Shown in pieces: positions 9,278 through 17,621 of a DNA stretch of 28,939 nt. The notes beneath the pieces were generated by a model that did no database searches, was not told the DNA's origin, and was given only the letters and a program-made list of their open reading frames with translations. Source of the stretch: an uncultured Lachnospiraceae bacterium (GTDB taxonomy: Bacteria > Bacillota > Clostridia > Lachnospirales > Lachnospiraceae); the NCBI GenBank assembly GCA_900553305.1, contig USDI01000004.1:1-28939 (forward strand), written 5' to 3'. Every line of letters begins with the position of its first letter. The first letter of the stretch is position 1. Position numbers and translations under genes: made by a program.

Positions 9278-10669
9278 TTATTTGCGGTCTTCCCCGTTCT
9301 TCATGGCCGTTGTCTGATTACTGTCTACTCCCTCAGTGCTTTCGGGCTTAATCAGAATCTTTATCGTTAACAGCATGAGCTTTAAGTCAAGCCATAAGGA
9401 ATAATTCTCAATATAAGACAGATCCAGCTTTAGCTTGTCATACGGTGTCGTATTATACTTGCCATAAACCTGTGCGTATCCGGCAAGTCCTGCTTTCACC
9501 TTCATACGGAATACGAATTCCGGCATCTGCTCCACGTACTGCGCAATGATCTCCGGTCGTTCCGGGCGTGGTCCGATAAAGGACATGTCCCCTATCAGAA
9601 TATTAAACAACTGCGGCAGCTCGTCGATGCGCACCATACGGATAAATTTACCGATCGGCGTAATCCGGCTGTCATTCTTGGAAGCGAGTCTTGCTACACC
9701 GTCCTTTTCTGCATCCACTTTCATACTGCGGAATTTCATAATCTTAAATTTCCTGCCGCCACAGGTACACCGCGTCTGCTTATACAGAACCGGGCCACCA
9801 TCATAGCACTTGATGCAAATGGCCGTAATCAGCATAATCGGTGATGTAATAACGGTCAGTATCAGGGAAAGGACAAGATCGATCATTCTCTTTGCCATGC
9901 GCTGCTCGACAGTAAGCGCATATTCTCTCGTTAAGAAAATCGGCGTATCGAACAGATGAAGCTGATCGGCTCCGGCAACCAGTACATCCGGAATCTTCGG
10001 CATCATATAAACACGAATAGACCGGCTGTAACAGTATTTCAACAGCTTGTTCCGGTCTTCGGTAGAAATATCCCATAATACAACGGCACGGAATCCGGAG
10101 TCAATCTCTTCCTGAATCTTCCAGATTCCTTCCTTAATATTCACGCATTTCGTAATACGGTACTTGTCCTTGCGGGACTCGAATTTCCGTAAAATATCTT
10201 CAATACTGCGATGTCCATGTACAAGCAGCATCTCCCTTGGTGGAAATACCCTGCGATAAACCCAGTTACAGAACGCCGTCCAGATTCCGGATATCAGGAG
10301 CTGTACCACCAGCGCCTGCGCAAAATATACCACCGGCACAAGACGGTTGCTCATCAGGGAGATCTGGAAATAAGTAATCACATCTACAATACACAGGGAC
10401 ACCAGTTGGGAAAGAAAGACATCCCCCGGCTTCAGATATCCGATTTTCAATCCGCCATACGTGCTTGTAAAGAAAAATAACAATACAAAATAAATGGCAA
10501 CAATCAATAAATGTCCCTTGAAGAAGAATTTCAGTCCCAGATTAAAACGGTTTACAATCGGATAATAATTCCGGAACCAGATATAAGCATAAACTGCTGT
10601 TTCAAGCAGAAGGCCGACAAGGCTCAGCCATAATACACATACGCGCTTCAGCGATTCCAAACGTTTCAC
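9278..10669 (-). CDS. Initiating polyprenyl-phosphate sugar-1-phosphate transferase (WbaP/CpsE-like)
   Basis: A 463-aa membrane protein, C-terminal half PF02397-like. It starts with about four hydrophobic helices and a Rossmann-like middle (MLLVHGHRSIEDIL). A further helix (LVLSLILTVITSPIMLI) precedes the catalytic domain with KIMKFRSMKVDAE, RIDELPQLFNILIGDMSF and IGPRPERPE. This family transfers a sugar phosphate from a UDP-sugar to undecaprenyl phosphate, the first step of EPS assembly. The frame is open to a GTG at 10681, but GAGGTG sits just upstream of the second GTG (10669-10667), so the shorter start is preferred. It is followed 16 nt later by the Wzz-like gene. Confidence 0.9.
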   Translation of the reverse strand: MKRLESLKRVCVLWLSLVGLLLETAVYAYIWFRNYYPIVNRFNLGLKFFFKGHLLIVAIYFVLLFFFTSTYGGLKIGYLKPGDVFLSQLVSLCIVDVITYFQISLMSNRLVPVVYFAQALVVQLLISGIWTAFCNWVYRRVFPPREMLLVHGHRSIEDILRKFESRKDKYRITKCVNIKEGIWKIQEEIDSGFRAVVLWDISTEDRNKLLKYCYSRSIRVYMMPKIPDVLVAGADQLHLFDTPIFLTREYALTVEQRMAKRMIDLVLSLILTVITSPIMLITAICIKCYDGGPVLYKQTRCTCGGRKFKIMKFRSMKVDAEKDGVARLASKNDSRITPIGKFIRMVRIDELPQLFNILIGDMSFIGPRPERPEIIAQYVEQMPEFVFRMKVKAGLAGYAQVYGKYNTTPYDKLKLDLSYIENYSLWLDLKLMLLTIKILIKPESTEGVDSNQTTAMKNGEDRK

Positions 10670-10702
10670 ATCGCACCTCACTCACTTCTATTCTTTTCGT
10701 AA

Positions 10703-11632
10703 CTATATATCTTCCTTAATCAGATAAATCGGTCTGCGTTTTACTTCCAGATAGGTCTTGGCGAGATACTGTCCCAGAATGCCCATACAGAAGAACTGTA
10801 CGCCGCTGATCAGCAGGATAATGCACACAAGGGATGGCCAGCCGGAGGTCTTGTCCCCGAAAATCATGGCTCTTGACCAGATAAAAATCAGGAAAACAAA
10901 TGCCAGAATACAGAACAGAACTCCCATCAGGGCTGCCAGTGCCAGAGGAGCCGTCGAAAACGAAGTAATTCCTTCAATGGAATACACAAACAGTTTCCAG
11001 AAGGACCATTTGGTTTCACCCTTCTTACGTTCGATATTCTCATATTCCAGCCACTTGGTCTCATAGCCGACCCAGCCATAGATTCCCTTCGTAAAACGGT
11101 TATATTCGGGCATGGAAAGAATGGCGTCCACTACCTGTCTGGTCATTAAACGGTAGTCTCTGGCACCATCCACAATTTCCGTCTTTGAAATTTTGTGCAT
11201 AAGTTTATAGAAGCATCTGGCAAAGAACGACCGGATCTTCGGCTCACCCTTTCTTGTAACTCTTCTCGTTGCAACCGAATCATATCCCTGCTCAATATAG
11301 GAAAACATCTCCGGAAGAAGAGATGGCGGATCCTGCAGATCGGCATCCAGGAATACGGCATAATCGCCACGGCACTTCTCAAGACCCGCATAAATTGCCG
11401 CTTCCTTTCCGAAATTACGGGAAAAGGACAGGAGATGCACCCGGTTGTCTTCTTCAATCAGCTTCTTTACCTCTGCAACCGTACGGTCTCTCGAACCGTC
11501 ATCTACATAAATCAGTTCAAAATCCAGATCCTTTTCTTTGAAAAAGGGCTGATTCTTTATAAACTCGTCGTAAAAGTCCCACACATTTTCTTCTTCATTG
11601 TAGCATGGGACAATTGCACTCAATAATTTCAT
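10703..11632 (-). CDS. Polyprenyl-phosphate glycosyltransferase, GtrB/DPM1-like
   Basis: A 309-aa GT2 enzyme with two C-terminal membrane helices. Motifs: VPCYNEEEN at 8-16, VDDGSRDRT at 43-51, and DADLQDPP at 96-103. The last is the hallmark of the DPM1/GtrB branch, which makes undecaprenyl-phosphate-linked glucose or a related sugar for use outside the cell. Helices lie at about residues 231-258 and 268-292. GAGGA lies 6 nt before the ATG. It is the first gene of the EPS operon, about 100 nt downstream of the predicted promoter. The GT39-like gene at the other end of the operon is the obvious user of its product (inference). Confidence 0.9.
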   Translation of the reverse strand: MKLLSAIVPCYNEEENVWDFYDEFIKNQPFFKEKDLDFELIYVDDGSRDRTVAEVKKLIEEDNRVHLLSFSRNFGKEAAIYAGLEKCRGDYAVFLDADLQDPPSLLPEMFSYIEQGYDSVATRRVTRKGEPKIRSFFARCFYKLMHKISKTEIVDGARDYRLMTRQVVDAILSMPEYNRFTKGIYGWVGYETKWLEYENIERKKGETKWSFWKLFVYSIEGITSFSTAPLALAALMGVLFCILAFVFLIFIWSRAMIFGDKTSGWPSLVCIILLISGVQFFCMGILGQYLAKTYLEVKRRPIYLIKEDI

Positions 11633-11651
11633 GGTCTATCCTCAGTTATTT

Positions 11652-11668
11652 CTGTAAGAGTATTACAG
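11652..11668 (-). other. Small hairpin in the EPS operon leader
   Basis: CTGTAA and TTACAG form a perfect 6-bp inverted repeat with a 5-nt loop, 20 nt upstream of the first EPS gene start. A longer TTCTGT/ACAGAA pairing overlaps it and would be mutually exclusive. It could affect translation initiation or mRNA stability; I see no terminator T-run. Function is inference only. Confidence 0.3.
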
Positions 11669-11732
11669 TAATTATTCAGAGCACATTCACAGAACCTTTG
11701 CTCCATAGCTTTTCTTTTACTCATATGGTTAC

Positions 11733-11761
11733 AGTGTACCACATTTTTCTCTTTCCTACAA
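11733..11761 (-). promoter_or_regulatory. Predicted sigma-A promoter of the EPS operon
   Basis: On the minus strand TTGTAG (-35, 11761-11756) and TACACT (-10, 11738-11733) are separated by exactly 17 nt. The -10 matches consensus at 4 of 6 positions and the -35 at 3 of 6. It lies about 100 nt upstream of the first EPS gene. It also abuts the hairpin that probably ends the dehydrogenase transcript, which is the expected arrangement. No operator was recognised. Confidence 0.5.
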
Positions 11762-11810
11762 CACAGGAACAGGTCAGCCGCGAAACACCGGACTGACCTG
11801 CTGCTGTGTG
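11761..11810 (-). terminator. Hairpin, probable terminator of the dehydrogenase gene
   Basis: CAGGTCAG and CTGACCTG form a perfect 8-bp stem with a 15-nt loop. Extra pairing between ACACAG and CTGTGT lengthens the structure after small bulges. It sits 43 nt past the stop of the dehydrogenase gene. No uridine run follows in the minus direction, so it may be a weak or factor-assisted terminator, or serve only as an mRNA end barrier. Confidence 0.45.
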
Positions 11811-11852
11811 CATCATTACATTCTATTTAACACTTCTTCCGTGAGAACAAAT

Positions 11853-12827
11853 CTATTCTACCTTATTGACCAGTTCCTCACCTCGTTCATAAGCCGCGAT
11901 ATTTTCAAAGGTAGTCTCTGCAATATTCTGTAACGCCTCATTCGTAAGGAATGCCTGATGAGAGGTCAGAAGCACATTCGGCATGGAAACCAACAGTGAC
12001 AGGACATCATCCTCGATAATTTCATTCGAGCAGTCCTCATAGAAATAATCTGCCTCTTCCTCGTATACATCAAGACCTGCTGCCCCGATCTTCTTTTCTT
12101 TTAATCCACCAAGCAGTGCCTCCTTCTTCACCAGTGCTCCTCTCGATGTATTAATCAGCATCACGCCGTCCTTCATCATCTGGATACTTTCTTCATTAAT
12201 AATATGATGGGTCTGCGTGGTCAGCGGACAATGCAGGGAAATGATGTCACTGTTCCGGAACAGCTCCTCCTTTTCCACATAAGTTACCGGAAGTGAGCTA
12301 TCCGGATATGGATCGTATGCCAGTACCTTCATGCCAAATCCCTGACAGATGTTAATAAAGGTCTTACCGATCTTACCGGTTCCGATGACACCGACGTTCT
12401 TTCCATGAAGGTCAAACCCGGTCAGTCCATTCAGTGTGAAGTTACCTTCTCTTGTCCGGTTATATGCCTTATGGAGCTTCCGGTTCAGACAAAGCAGCAT
12501 TCCCATCGCATGCTCGGCAACGGCATACGGTGAATAAGCCGGAACACGTACCACATCAATTTTTCCTGCGGCTGCCTTGCGGTCCACATTGTTAAAGCCG
12601 GCACATCGTAATGCGATCAGCTTCACCCCATGTCTGCAAAGCCGGTCAATGGCCCGTGCATCAATGACATCGTTAACAAATGCACACACCACTTCGCAGC
12701 CTTCTGCCAGCGCTGCGGTTTCATAGCGAAGCTTCGTCTCAAAATAAATAATTTCATAGCCTTCCGGCTTCTTCTTTTCAAACCATTCCTTATCATATGG
12801 TTTGGTATCATACATTGCAATCTTCAT
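11853..12827 (-). CDS. D-lactate dehydrogenase-type 2-hydroxyacid dehydrogenase
   Basis: A 324-aa cytoplasmic NAD-dependent enzyme of the D-isomer 2-hydroxyacid dehydrogenase family, close in length to D-lactate dehydrogenase (about 330 aa). The Rossmann loop GTGKIG is at 149-154. The catalytic triad of the family is in place: Arg229 (NTSRG), Glu258 (DVYEEE) and His290 (LTSHQAF). Their spacing is the same as in well-known D-lactate dehydrogenases. It probably reduces pyruvate to D-lactate during fermentation; another 2-keto acid is possible. AAGGA lies about 8 nt before the ATG. A 113-nt gap with two hairpins separates it from GH43 upstream, so it may share that transcript or have its own promoter, which I could not identify. 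Confidence 0.92.
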   Translation of the reverse strand: MKIAMYDTKPYDKEWFEKKKPEGYEIIYFETKLRYETAALAEGCEVVCAFVNDVIDARAIDRLCRHGVKLIALRCAGFNNVDRKAAAGKIDVVRVPAYSPYAVAEHAMGMLLCLNRKLHKAYNRTREGNFTLNGLTGFDLHGKNVGVIGTGKIGKTFINICQGFGMKVLAYDPYPDSSLPVTYVEKEELFRNSDIISLHCPLTTQTHHIINEESIQMMKDGVMLINTSRGALVKKEALLGGLKEKKIGAAGLDVYEEEADYFYEDCSNEIIEDDVLSLLVSMPNVLLTSHQAFLTNEALQNIAETTFENIAAYERGEELVNKVE

Positions 12828-12858
12828 GCTGCATTCCTTCTTTCCTGCTTCTACAGAT

Positions 12859-12910
12859 CAGCCGGCTGTCTTTCCTGTATTCCTTAGCCGGCTGCCGGAT
12901 ATTCATATCC
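12859..12910. other. Two hairpins between GH43 and dehydrogenase genes
   Basis: CAGCCGGCT (12859-12867) and AGCCGGCTG (12886-12894) form a perfect 9-bp stem with an 18-nt loop. GGATAT-TC-ATATCC (12897-12910) forms a second, 6-bp stem directly beside it. Neither is followed by a T-run in the direction of transcription. They may stabilise the 3' end of the GH43 transcript or act as a weak terminator; function is not shown by sequence. Confidence 0.4.
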
Positions 12911-12940
12911 AGTATCTAGTATTGCCCGACTCTGCTGTTG

Positions 12941-14266
12941 TTATTTAAAAAACGTAAAGGCCTGCAGTTCAAACAAGGTTTTTTCTTCAAAAAAGGCTCT
13001 CGTCCATCCTTCAACCGGAAGTTCGGTAACAAGATACAGGGCATGCCGTCCGGTTACTGCCTCGCAGCGGATCTTATAAACGCCATCCGAAAGTCCGATC
13101 TCCCCGGATCCGATCTCCGGTCCGTCTTCGGCATCGATATGGACATGCACAATGGAATTACTGCCCGTCCCCTTAATCTGTAAAGCAAGAAGCATGGTCT
13201 TCGTGCCATAGTCCTGTCCGAAATCAAAATATTTATATCCAATGACATTATCTGCCTTAATATTCGTAATTACCCGGGTGAACGCATCCTTTTCAATAAT
13301 GTAGCCCTCTCCCTTTAATACACAGGCAATCTCGGCCGGAGTCAGCTCATACGGATTCAGCGCATCCTCAAATCCCAGGGATGTCATCTCGACCGGTGGA
13401 ATCGTTCCGTCCGGCAGAATCTCGATCTTTTCCACGCAGGCACGTCTCGACATGATCGAATGATTCGTCATCCGGTGATAAAAGACATACCACTGTCCAT
13501 TGATGTTGCAGACCGAACCGTGATTGTTGCCTGCCGGATAGTCCACACCATTATCAATAATATAACCCCGGTAGGTAAAAGGTCCTGTCGGGCTCTCTGA
13601 AGTGGCATAAGCCAGCCTGCTCCCTTTTCTCGGAGAATAAATCAGATAGTAAAGTCCATTGATTTTCCGCGGAGAGCTGGCTTCATAAAACCGGATCTCC
13701 TCCGGAATGCATTCCCGGTCGTCAATGACCGGCTCCTTAAGGCTTCCGTCAAGAATCTCATACATGTTCTCCGGATTGATCTCGTTCATATGAGAATGCT
13801 CAAAGCCATAATAACAATATACCCTGCCATCATCATCCACAAGTACCCCGACATCATTAAAAATTCCCTCATCGCCTTCGTTTCCGGGGCGGTACTCATA
13901 CTTAGACAGCAGTTCAAACGGTCCCTCGGGATGATCGCTTACGCCAACGCATCCTTTGGCACCGAAAATATACATATATAAATAATATTTACCATCCTTC
14001 TCGACACAGTCCGGCGCATACAATTCGTGATCTGTCCACGGTGTATTCGAAGCATGATTCGCCGTATCCCTGGTCTGGAAGCTCGTTCCGTGGCACTGCC
14101 AATGGTTCAGGTCATTGACCGGAGCCGACCACACCTTCAGCTTATAATCGCAGAAATATCCGCAGCCCACACGGTCATGGGAGCCGTACAGATACACCCG
14201 GTCTCCAAATACTCTCGGTTCGCCATCCGGAATATACTCCCAGAAAGGTAAAATAGGATTTGCCAT
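12941..14266 (-). CDS. Glycoside hydrolase family 43-like enzyme with C-terminal beta-sandwich domain, cytoplasmic
   Basis: A 441-aa protein without signal peptide. The five-bladed propeller motifs of GH43 are present: Asp14 (YIPDGEPRVF, general base), Asp86 (ELYAPDCVEKDGKYYLYMY, pKa modulator) and Glu195 (IRFYEASSPRKINGLYYLIY, general acid). The motif NNHGSVCNINGQWYVFYHR around residue 247-265 is also typical of the family. Residues from about 340 to 441 look like a CBM6-type carbohydrate-binding sandwich. GH43 enzymes remove arabinose, xylose or galactose side units from plant glycans or oligosaccharides. AAGGAGG precedes the ATG. It lies 20 nt downstream of lspA in the same operon as GH26. 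Substrate not predictable, but an intracellular oligosaccharide is implied. Confidence 0.88.
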   Translation of the reverse strand: MANPILPFWEYIPDGEPRVFGDRVYLYGSHDRVGCGYFCDYKLKVWSAPVNDLNHWQCHGTSFQTRDTANHASNTPWTDHELYAPDCVEKDGKYYLYMYIFGAKGCVGVSDHPEGPFELLSKYEYRPGNEGDEGIFNDVGVLVDDDGRVYCYYGFEHSHMNEINPENMYEILDGSLKEPVIDDRECIPEEIRFYEASSPRKINGLYYLIYSPRKGSRLAYATSESPTGPFTYRGYIIDNGVDYPAGNNHGSVCNINGQWYVFYHRMTNHSIMSRRACVEKIEILPDGTIPPVEMTSLGFEDALNPYELTPAEIACVLKGEGYIIEKDAFTRVITNIKADNVIGYKYFDFGQDYGTKTMLLALQIKGTGSNSIVHVHIDAEDGPEIGSGEIGLSDGVYKIRCEAVTGRHALYLVTELPVEGWTRAFFEEKTLFELQAFTFFK

Positions 14267-14286
14267 AAGTCCGTCCTCCTTGCAGC

Positions 14287-14805
14287 CTAATTATTGTTCT
14301 CTTTCTTTGTCTTAAGAGAGATAATCACATCCGTCTCTTCGGATTTATAATAAAACAGGAACAGGAAAATCAGTACGAAAACCGTAACCGTCACATAGCA
14401 GTCTGCCACATTAAACTTCGGGAAATCAATGGGAACAAAGTAAATAAAGTCCACCACGTAACGGTTCATCACACGGTCAATCAGATTTCCGACTGCCCCG
14501 CTGATCAGAAAGACGCCACAGATCCGGATCGGATTGAATCGCGGATTATCTGGCAGCGTGACCAGCTTATAAACCACAAATGCAATAATCACAAATGTTA
14601 CGAGAATTAAAGGAATCTGCAGTCCACGGAAGGATCCGAATGCTGCGCCCGTATTCTCAAGGTAGGAAAATTCCAGTACCCCTTTAATCAATACAAGGCT
14701 TTCCTTTCCCTTTAATGCCGCTACCGCCCACTGTTTCGTCAACTGGTCCAGTGCAATTGCGATAATCATAACAAGAATCCCTATCAGAGTCTGCTTCTTT
14801 TTCAT
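14287..14805 (-). CDS. lspA: Lipoprotein signal peptidase (signal peptidase II)
   Basis: A 172-aa protein with four hydrophobic helices, the normal size and layout of LspA, the membrane aspartyl protease that cleaves the signal peptide of lipid-modified prolipoproteins. Conserved motifs: ALDQLTKQW at 18-26, ENTGAAFG at 50-57, GNLIDR at 106-111, VVDF (Asp119) and FNVAD (Asp135). Asp119 and Asp135 are the likely catalytic pair. A short charged tail (KTKKENNN) ends it. AAGGAG lies upstream of the ATG. Unusually, it lies between GH26 (29 nt upstream) and GH43 (20 nt downstream), not next to an rluD-type gene as is common in Firmicutes. Confidence 0.97.
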   Translation of the reverse strand: MKKKQTLIGILVMIIAIALDQLTKQWAVAALKGKESLVLIKGVLEFSYLENTGAAFGSFRGLQIPLILVTFVIIAFVVYKLVTLPDNPRFNPIRICGVFLISGAVGNLIDRVMNRYVVDFIYFVPIDFPKFNVADCYVTVTVFVLIFLFLFYYKSEETDVIISLKTKKENNN

Positions 14806-14834
14806 GTCCTACACTCCTTAACACATTTCTCATC

Positions 14835-15797
14835 CTAATAAGTCCTACTTTTATATTTCTCAAGATCAATCGCATAACTGCTCTCATATAATTTCTTAAG
14901 TGCTGTATCGGAATTAAACTTCTCATTCAAAGCAAAATCAAAGCTCCAGGTCATATACCACAGCCAGGGAATCTTCTTTTCCACAAGGGTTTCCGGATCC
15001 GGCAGGATACCGATTTCTCCGAGAGCTGCGCCCTTCTCTTGCCTTGTTACCTTCAAAAGTTCTTCATACTGCTCCTCATAGGCACCGTGCACATGCGGCT
15101 CCGTATAAAGATCCCTTGAAATGATATCACAATACTCATCCCCGACATAGCCTTCCGGAAGCGGAGAATTCCACACCCAGATCAGATTATCCAGATGATG
15201 ATGCTGTGTATAATAACGGAACATGAAGCGGAACAGTTCTGCCGCCACTACCGGTCCTTTCGCTCCCCACCAGAACCATTCACCTTCGGATTCGTGGAAT
15301 GGACGCCACAAAATCGGGATATGGCGGTCACAGAACGGCTGCAAAATGCCTGCCATATGATCAAGGTCATGACACAGAGCCTCATGCTCCGGTGTTCCTT
15401 CAATCACGGCTTTCGCCGCATTGTAGTCCGTCTTTTCTGCATAAAAGGACTTATCGCTTCCTCCCATCGGGGAAAACCAGTGCCAGGTAAAGGTCATAAG
15501 TCCGCCACGTTCTGCCCATTCCCATGCCTTTTCCAGTGTACCGGTATTCTCATCGACTTCCTTCAGGCACTCTTCATCCGCAGTCTCCCTGCGGATATTC
15601 GGAGAATACGATAACAGTTCAAAGCCACAGATTGCCGGAAGCTTTCCGGTAATCTTCCGGATTCTCCAGATCTCCGGCTGTTCCATCGTCTGGGTATGCT
15701 GACCGGTCAGAATTCCTTTTCCTTCAATTTGCGATAAATACTCCAGCACTTCCTTTACTTCCGGCTGGGCATTGGGATTACAGGGTATCGTTCTCAT
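14835..15797 (-). CDS. Glycoside hydrolase family 26 enzyme (beta-mannanase type), cytoplasmic
   Basis: A 320-aa enzyme consisting of little more than the GH26 (beta/alpha)8 barrel. The acid/base Glu169 lies in WRPFHESEGEWFWWG and the nucleophile Glu261 in AALGEIGILPDP. LTGQH at 30-34 and TFTWHWFSPMGG at 102-113 are further family landmarks. GH26 is mostly endo-beta-mannanase, with some exo-mannobiohydrolases and xylanases. There is no signal peptide, so it should act on imported mannooligosaccharides or a related oligosaccharide (inference). Its ATG overlaps the stop of the upstream 76-aa gene by 4 nt (ATGA), so the two are translationally coupled. Confidence 0.92.
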   Translation of the reverse strand: MRTIPCNPNAQPEVKEVLEYLSQIEGKGILTGQHTQTMEQPEIWRIRKITGKLPAICGFELLSYSPNIRRETADEECLKEVDENTGTLEKAWEWAERGGLMTFTWHWFSPMGGSDKSFYAEKTDYNAAKAVIEGTPEHEALCHDLDHMAGILQPFCDRHIPILWRPFHESEGEWFWWGAKGPVVAAELFRFMFRYYTQHHHLDNLIWVWNSPLPEGYVGDEYCDIISRDLYTEPHVHGAYEEQYEELLKVTRQEKGAALGEIGILPDPETLVEKKIPWLWYMTWSFDFALNEKFNSDTALKKLYESSYAIDLEKYKSRTY

Positions 15798-16024
15798 GGT
15801 TGTCCTAACTCCTTAAGGCTCTGCACCAGATCAATGTCTGACTGCTGTACTCTGATATTTGTTGTAATTGCTTCTTCACCGGGGCGCTGGATCGATACCT
15901 CGATCACCGTCCCCTCCACAATCTTGTCTGCCATCACGTTCCTAAGAAATGCCTCAAACTTCGGATGATTCTTCGTAAATGTATTTTTTGCCTGCATGAT
16001 CTTAAACATTGCTGCGGGATTCAT
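15794..16024 (-). CDS. 76-aa conserved-looking small protein, function unknown
   Basis: A 76-aa soluble protein: a basic N-terminal helical half (NPAAMFKIMQAKNTFTKNHP) followed by a beta-rich half (EGTVIEVSIQRPGEEAITTN) and a short helix. A strong AGGAGG lies 7 nt before the ATG, and its stop overlaps the GH26 start (ATGA), so it is almost certainly a real gene. I recall similar small proteins in Clostridia but no established function. No metal-binding or catalytic motif is visible. A structural or regulatory partner of a neighbouring enzyme is possible but is speculation. Confidence 0.85.
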   Translation of the reverse strand: MNPAAMFKIMQAKNTFTKNHPKFEAFLRNVMADKIVEGTVIEVSIQRPGEEAITTNIRVQQSDIDLVQSLKELGQP

Positions 16025-16068
16025 ATCTGTTCCTCCTGATGCTGTCTATTTTCTCTCTTTTGCCACTC

Positions 16069-17544
16069 CTACCGGATGACCTTCGACCAGTCGCTGATAC
16101 CGATATACTGCTTTGCCCAATCCATATAAGCGGCTTCTTCCTGAGTACCAAAGCTGTTAAAGGCTGCCCATCCACGCTCGGACAGACGGGAGTCCACACC
16201 ATCACCCAAATTATCCAGATAAATCACCTGAGTGATATATGGATTCTTTTCAAAGGAATAGAAGGCTGCACACAAAGCCGCAATCTGCACGTCCTCACCC
16301 TGCGTTGCACTCACACCAAATTCGTTTACAATAATGTCACGTACCTGTCCGGAACGGTTTACATATTCCGGTTTACTCATAAAGTCGGTAATTACTGTTA
16401 CGTTCTGGAAGGTTACCATATGATTATTGGCCACCTGGGAACGGCAGTATTCGGGTGTCTCCACGGTTACACCGGACATATCCCAGAACTTTGCATAGGT
16501 AAGCGGAACGGTATAAGGATGAACGGCAAGACACCAGTCAATGTTTCCGGTGCTGCTGATATTGTTGTTAAACTTGATCAGGAAATCCTTTACATCAATA
16601 TAAGAATAATATTCCGGGTGACTCATGGGACGGTTCCTGTCCCAGCACTGGTCAAGGCTCACATAAACATTGGCCTGTGCGTTCACACTCTTGATCGCCG
16701 TGTAGCATACACGGAACGCCTGCGTATACTCTCTTACAAACGTATCCCAGTCAGTCCAGTTCATGTAGTTCCATTTTCTTTCATTAACTTCGTTGCCGAT
16801 GATAAAGTCCTGCGCTCTGGAATTGGCTGCATAATTCTGCAGGTCCTTCACCAGTCCTTCAATTCCTTCATCATTGGCTGCATTCATCATATAGTAGGTA
16901 TGATCCCACGGATGCGGATCCTTTACTTCATCACTTGCCTTTGGATGCGTCACAACCGTTCCTGCCCCAACCAGAATCTGTGCCGTACGGTTGACATGAG
17001 TCACCGGAACATCACCGGTTCCGCTTCCGTTGATGATAATGTTGGTCGTTTCAATACCCTGCGTGGACTTTGTGGGACGCTGTACACGATGGGAGGATGT
17101 CGACATCATTTCCGGATTGCTGATGTACTGCGGATTACCGATCATCACCTTTTTACCGCCCTGTAATACCACCAGGGCAAACTTCGCATACAGTCTGCCA
17201 TTCGATGCGGTGGAATCCAGCGGAAAATGTATCACCGTATTCAATGACTGCTCACAGGATGCAACAGGAGCTGCACCATCCGGAATTGCATATTCATAAG
17301 TTTTTAACTGATACAGATAGAACATTCCATCATCGGAAGATGGCAGGGTACTGAAAGCAGCCAGATACTCAATCGTCTTGCGGTCAATCAACTGGCAGGC
17401 CTGCGATGATACGCCGCCCTTTCCTGCTGCCTGTGCTTCCGTTCCCATGGATGGGGATAAAAACAACACTGTTGCCGTGCATACTGCAAGTAATGCACTG
17501 ATTCCTCTTTTTAATGTGTTTCTTGAAAAGATTGATTTTTTCAC
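16069..17544 (-). CDS. Secreted DUF5722 family protein (glycosidase-like)
   Basis: A 491-aa protein from a GTG start at 17544. GAAAGGAGA lies 7 nt upstream of this GTG, whereas the in-frame ATG at 17574 has no ribosome site. A signal peptide is clear: basic KKSIFSRNTLKR, hydrophobic core to about residue 31, and a cleavage site near EAQA-AG (about 39/40). The body resembles DUF5722, a family with TIM-barrel-like character. FIIGNEVNERKW and IIVNEFGVSATQGEDVQIAA look like the acid/base and nucleophile glutamates of clan GH-A enzymes. It is thus probably a secreted glycan-active enzyme (inference). It is the first gene of the GH26-lspA-GH43 run, 44 nt upstream of the small protein. There is no anchor or dockerin, so it should be released. 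Confidence 0.82.
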   Translation of the reverse strand: MKKSIFSRNTLKRGISALLAVCTATVLFLSPSMGTEAQAAGKGGVSSQACQLIDRKTIEYLAAFSTLPSSDDGMFYLYQLKTYEYAIPDGAAPVASCEQSLNTVIHFPLDSTASNGRLYAKFALVVLQGGKKVMIGNPQYISNPEMMSTSSHRVQRPTKSTQGIETTNIIINGSGTGDVPVTHVNRTAQILVGAGTVVTHPKASDEVKDPHPWDHTYYMMNAANDEGIEGLVKDLQNYAANSRAQDFIIGNEVNERKWNYMNWTDWDTFVREYTQAFRVCYTAIKSVNAQANVYVSLDQCWDRNRPMSHPEYYSYIDVKDFLIKFNNNISSTGNIDWCLAVHPYTVPLTYAKFWDMSGVTVETPEYCRSQVANNHMVTFQNVTVITDFMSKPEYVNRSGQVRDIIVNEFGVSATQGEDVQIAALCAAFYSFEKNPYITQVIYLDNLGDGVDSRLSERGWAAFNSFGTQEEAAYMDWAKQYIGISDWSKVIR

Positions 17545-17621
17545 CTTTTCTCTCCTTTCGCATCCTTTATGCATTTTCTGTGCTTTATTTTTGTAATACC
17601 CAGACTACCTCTTCCTGTTTT

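Noticed and set aside
12941..14266. GH130-type phosphorylase as an alternative to GH43
   Set aside because: Propeller folds are similar, but the Asp14/Asp86/Glu195 triad and YAPD, FYEASS motifs fit GH43.
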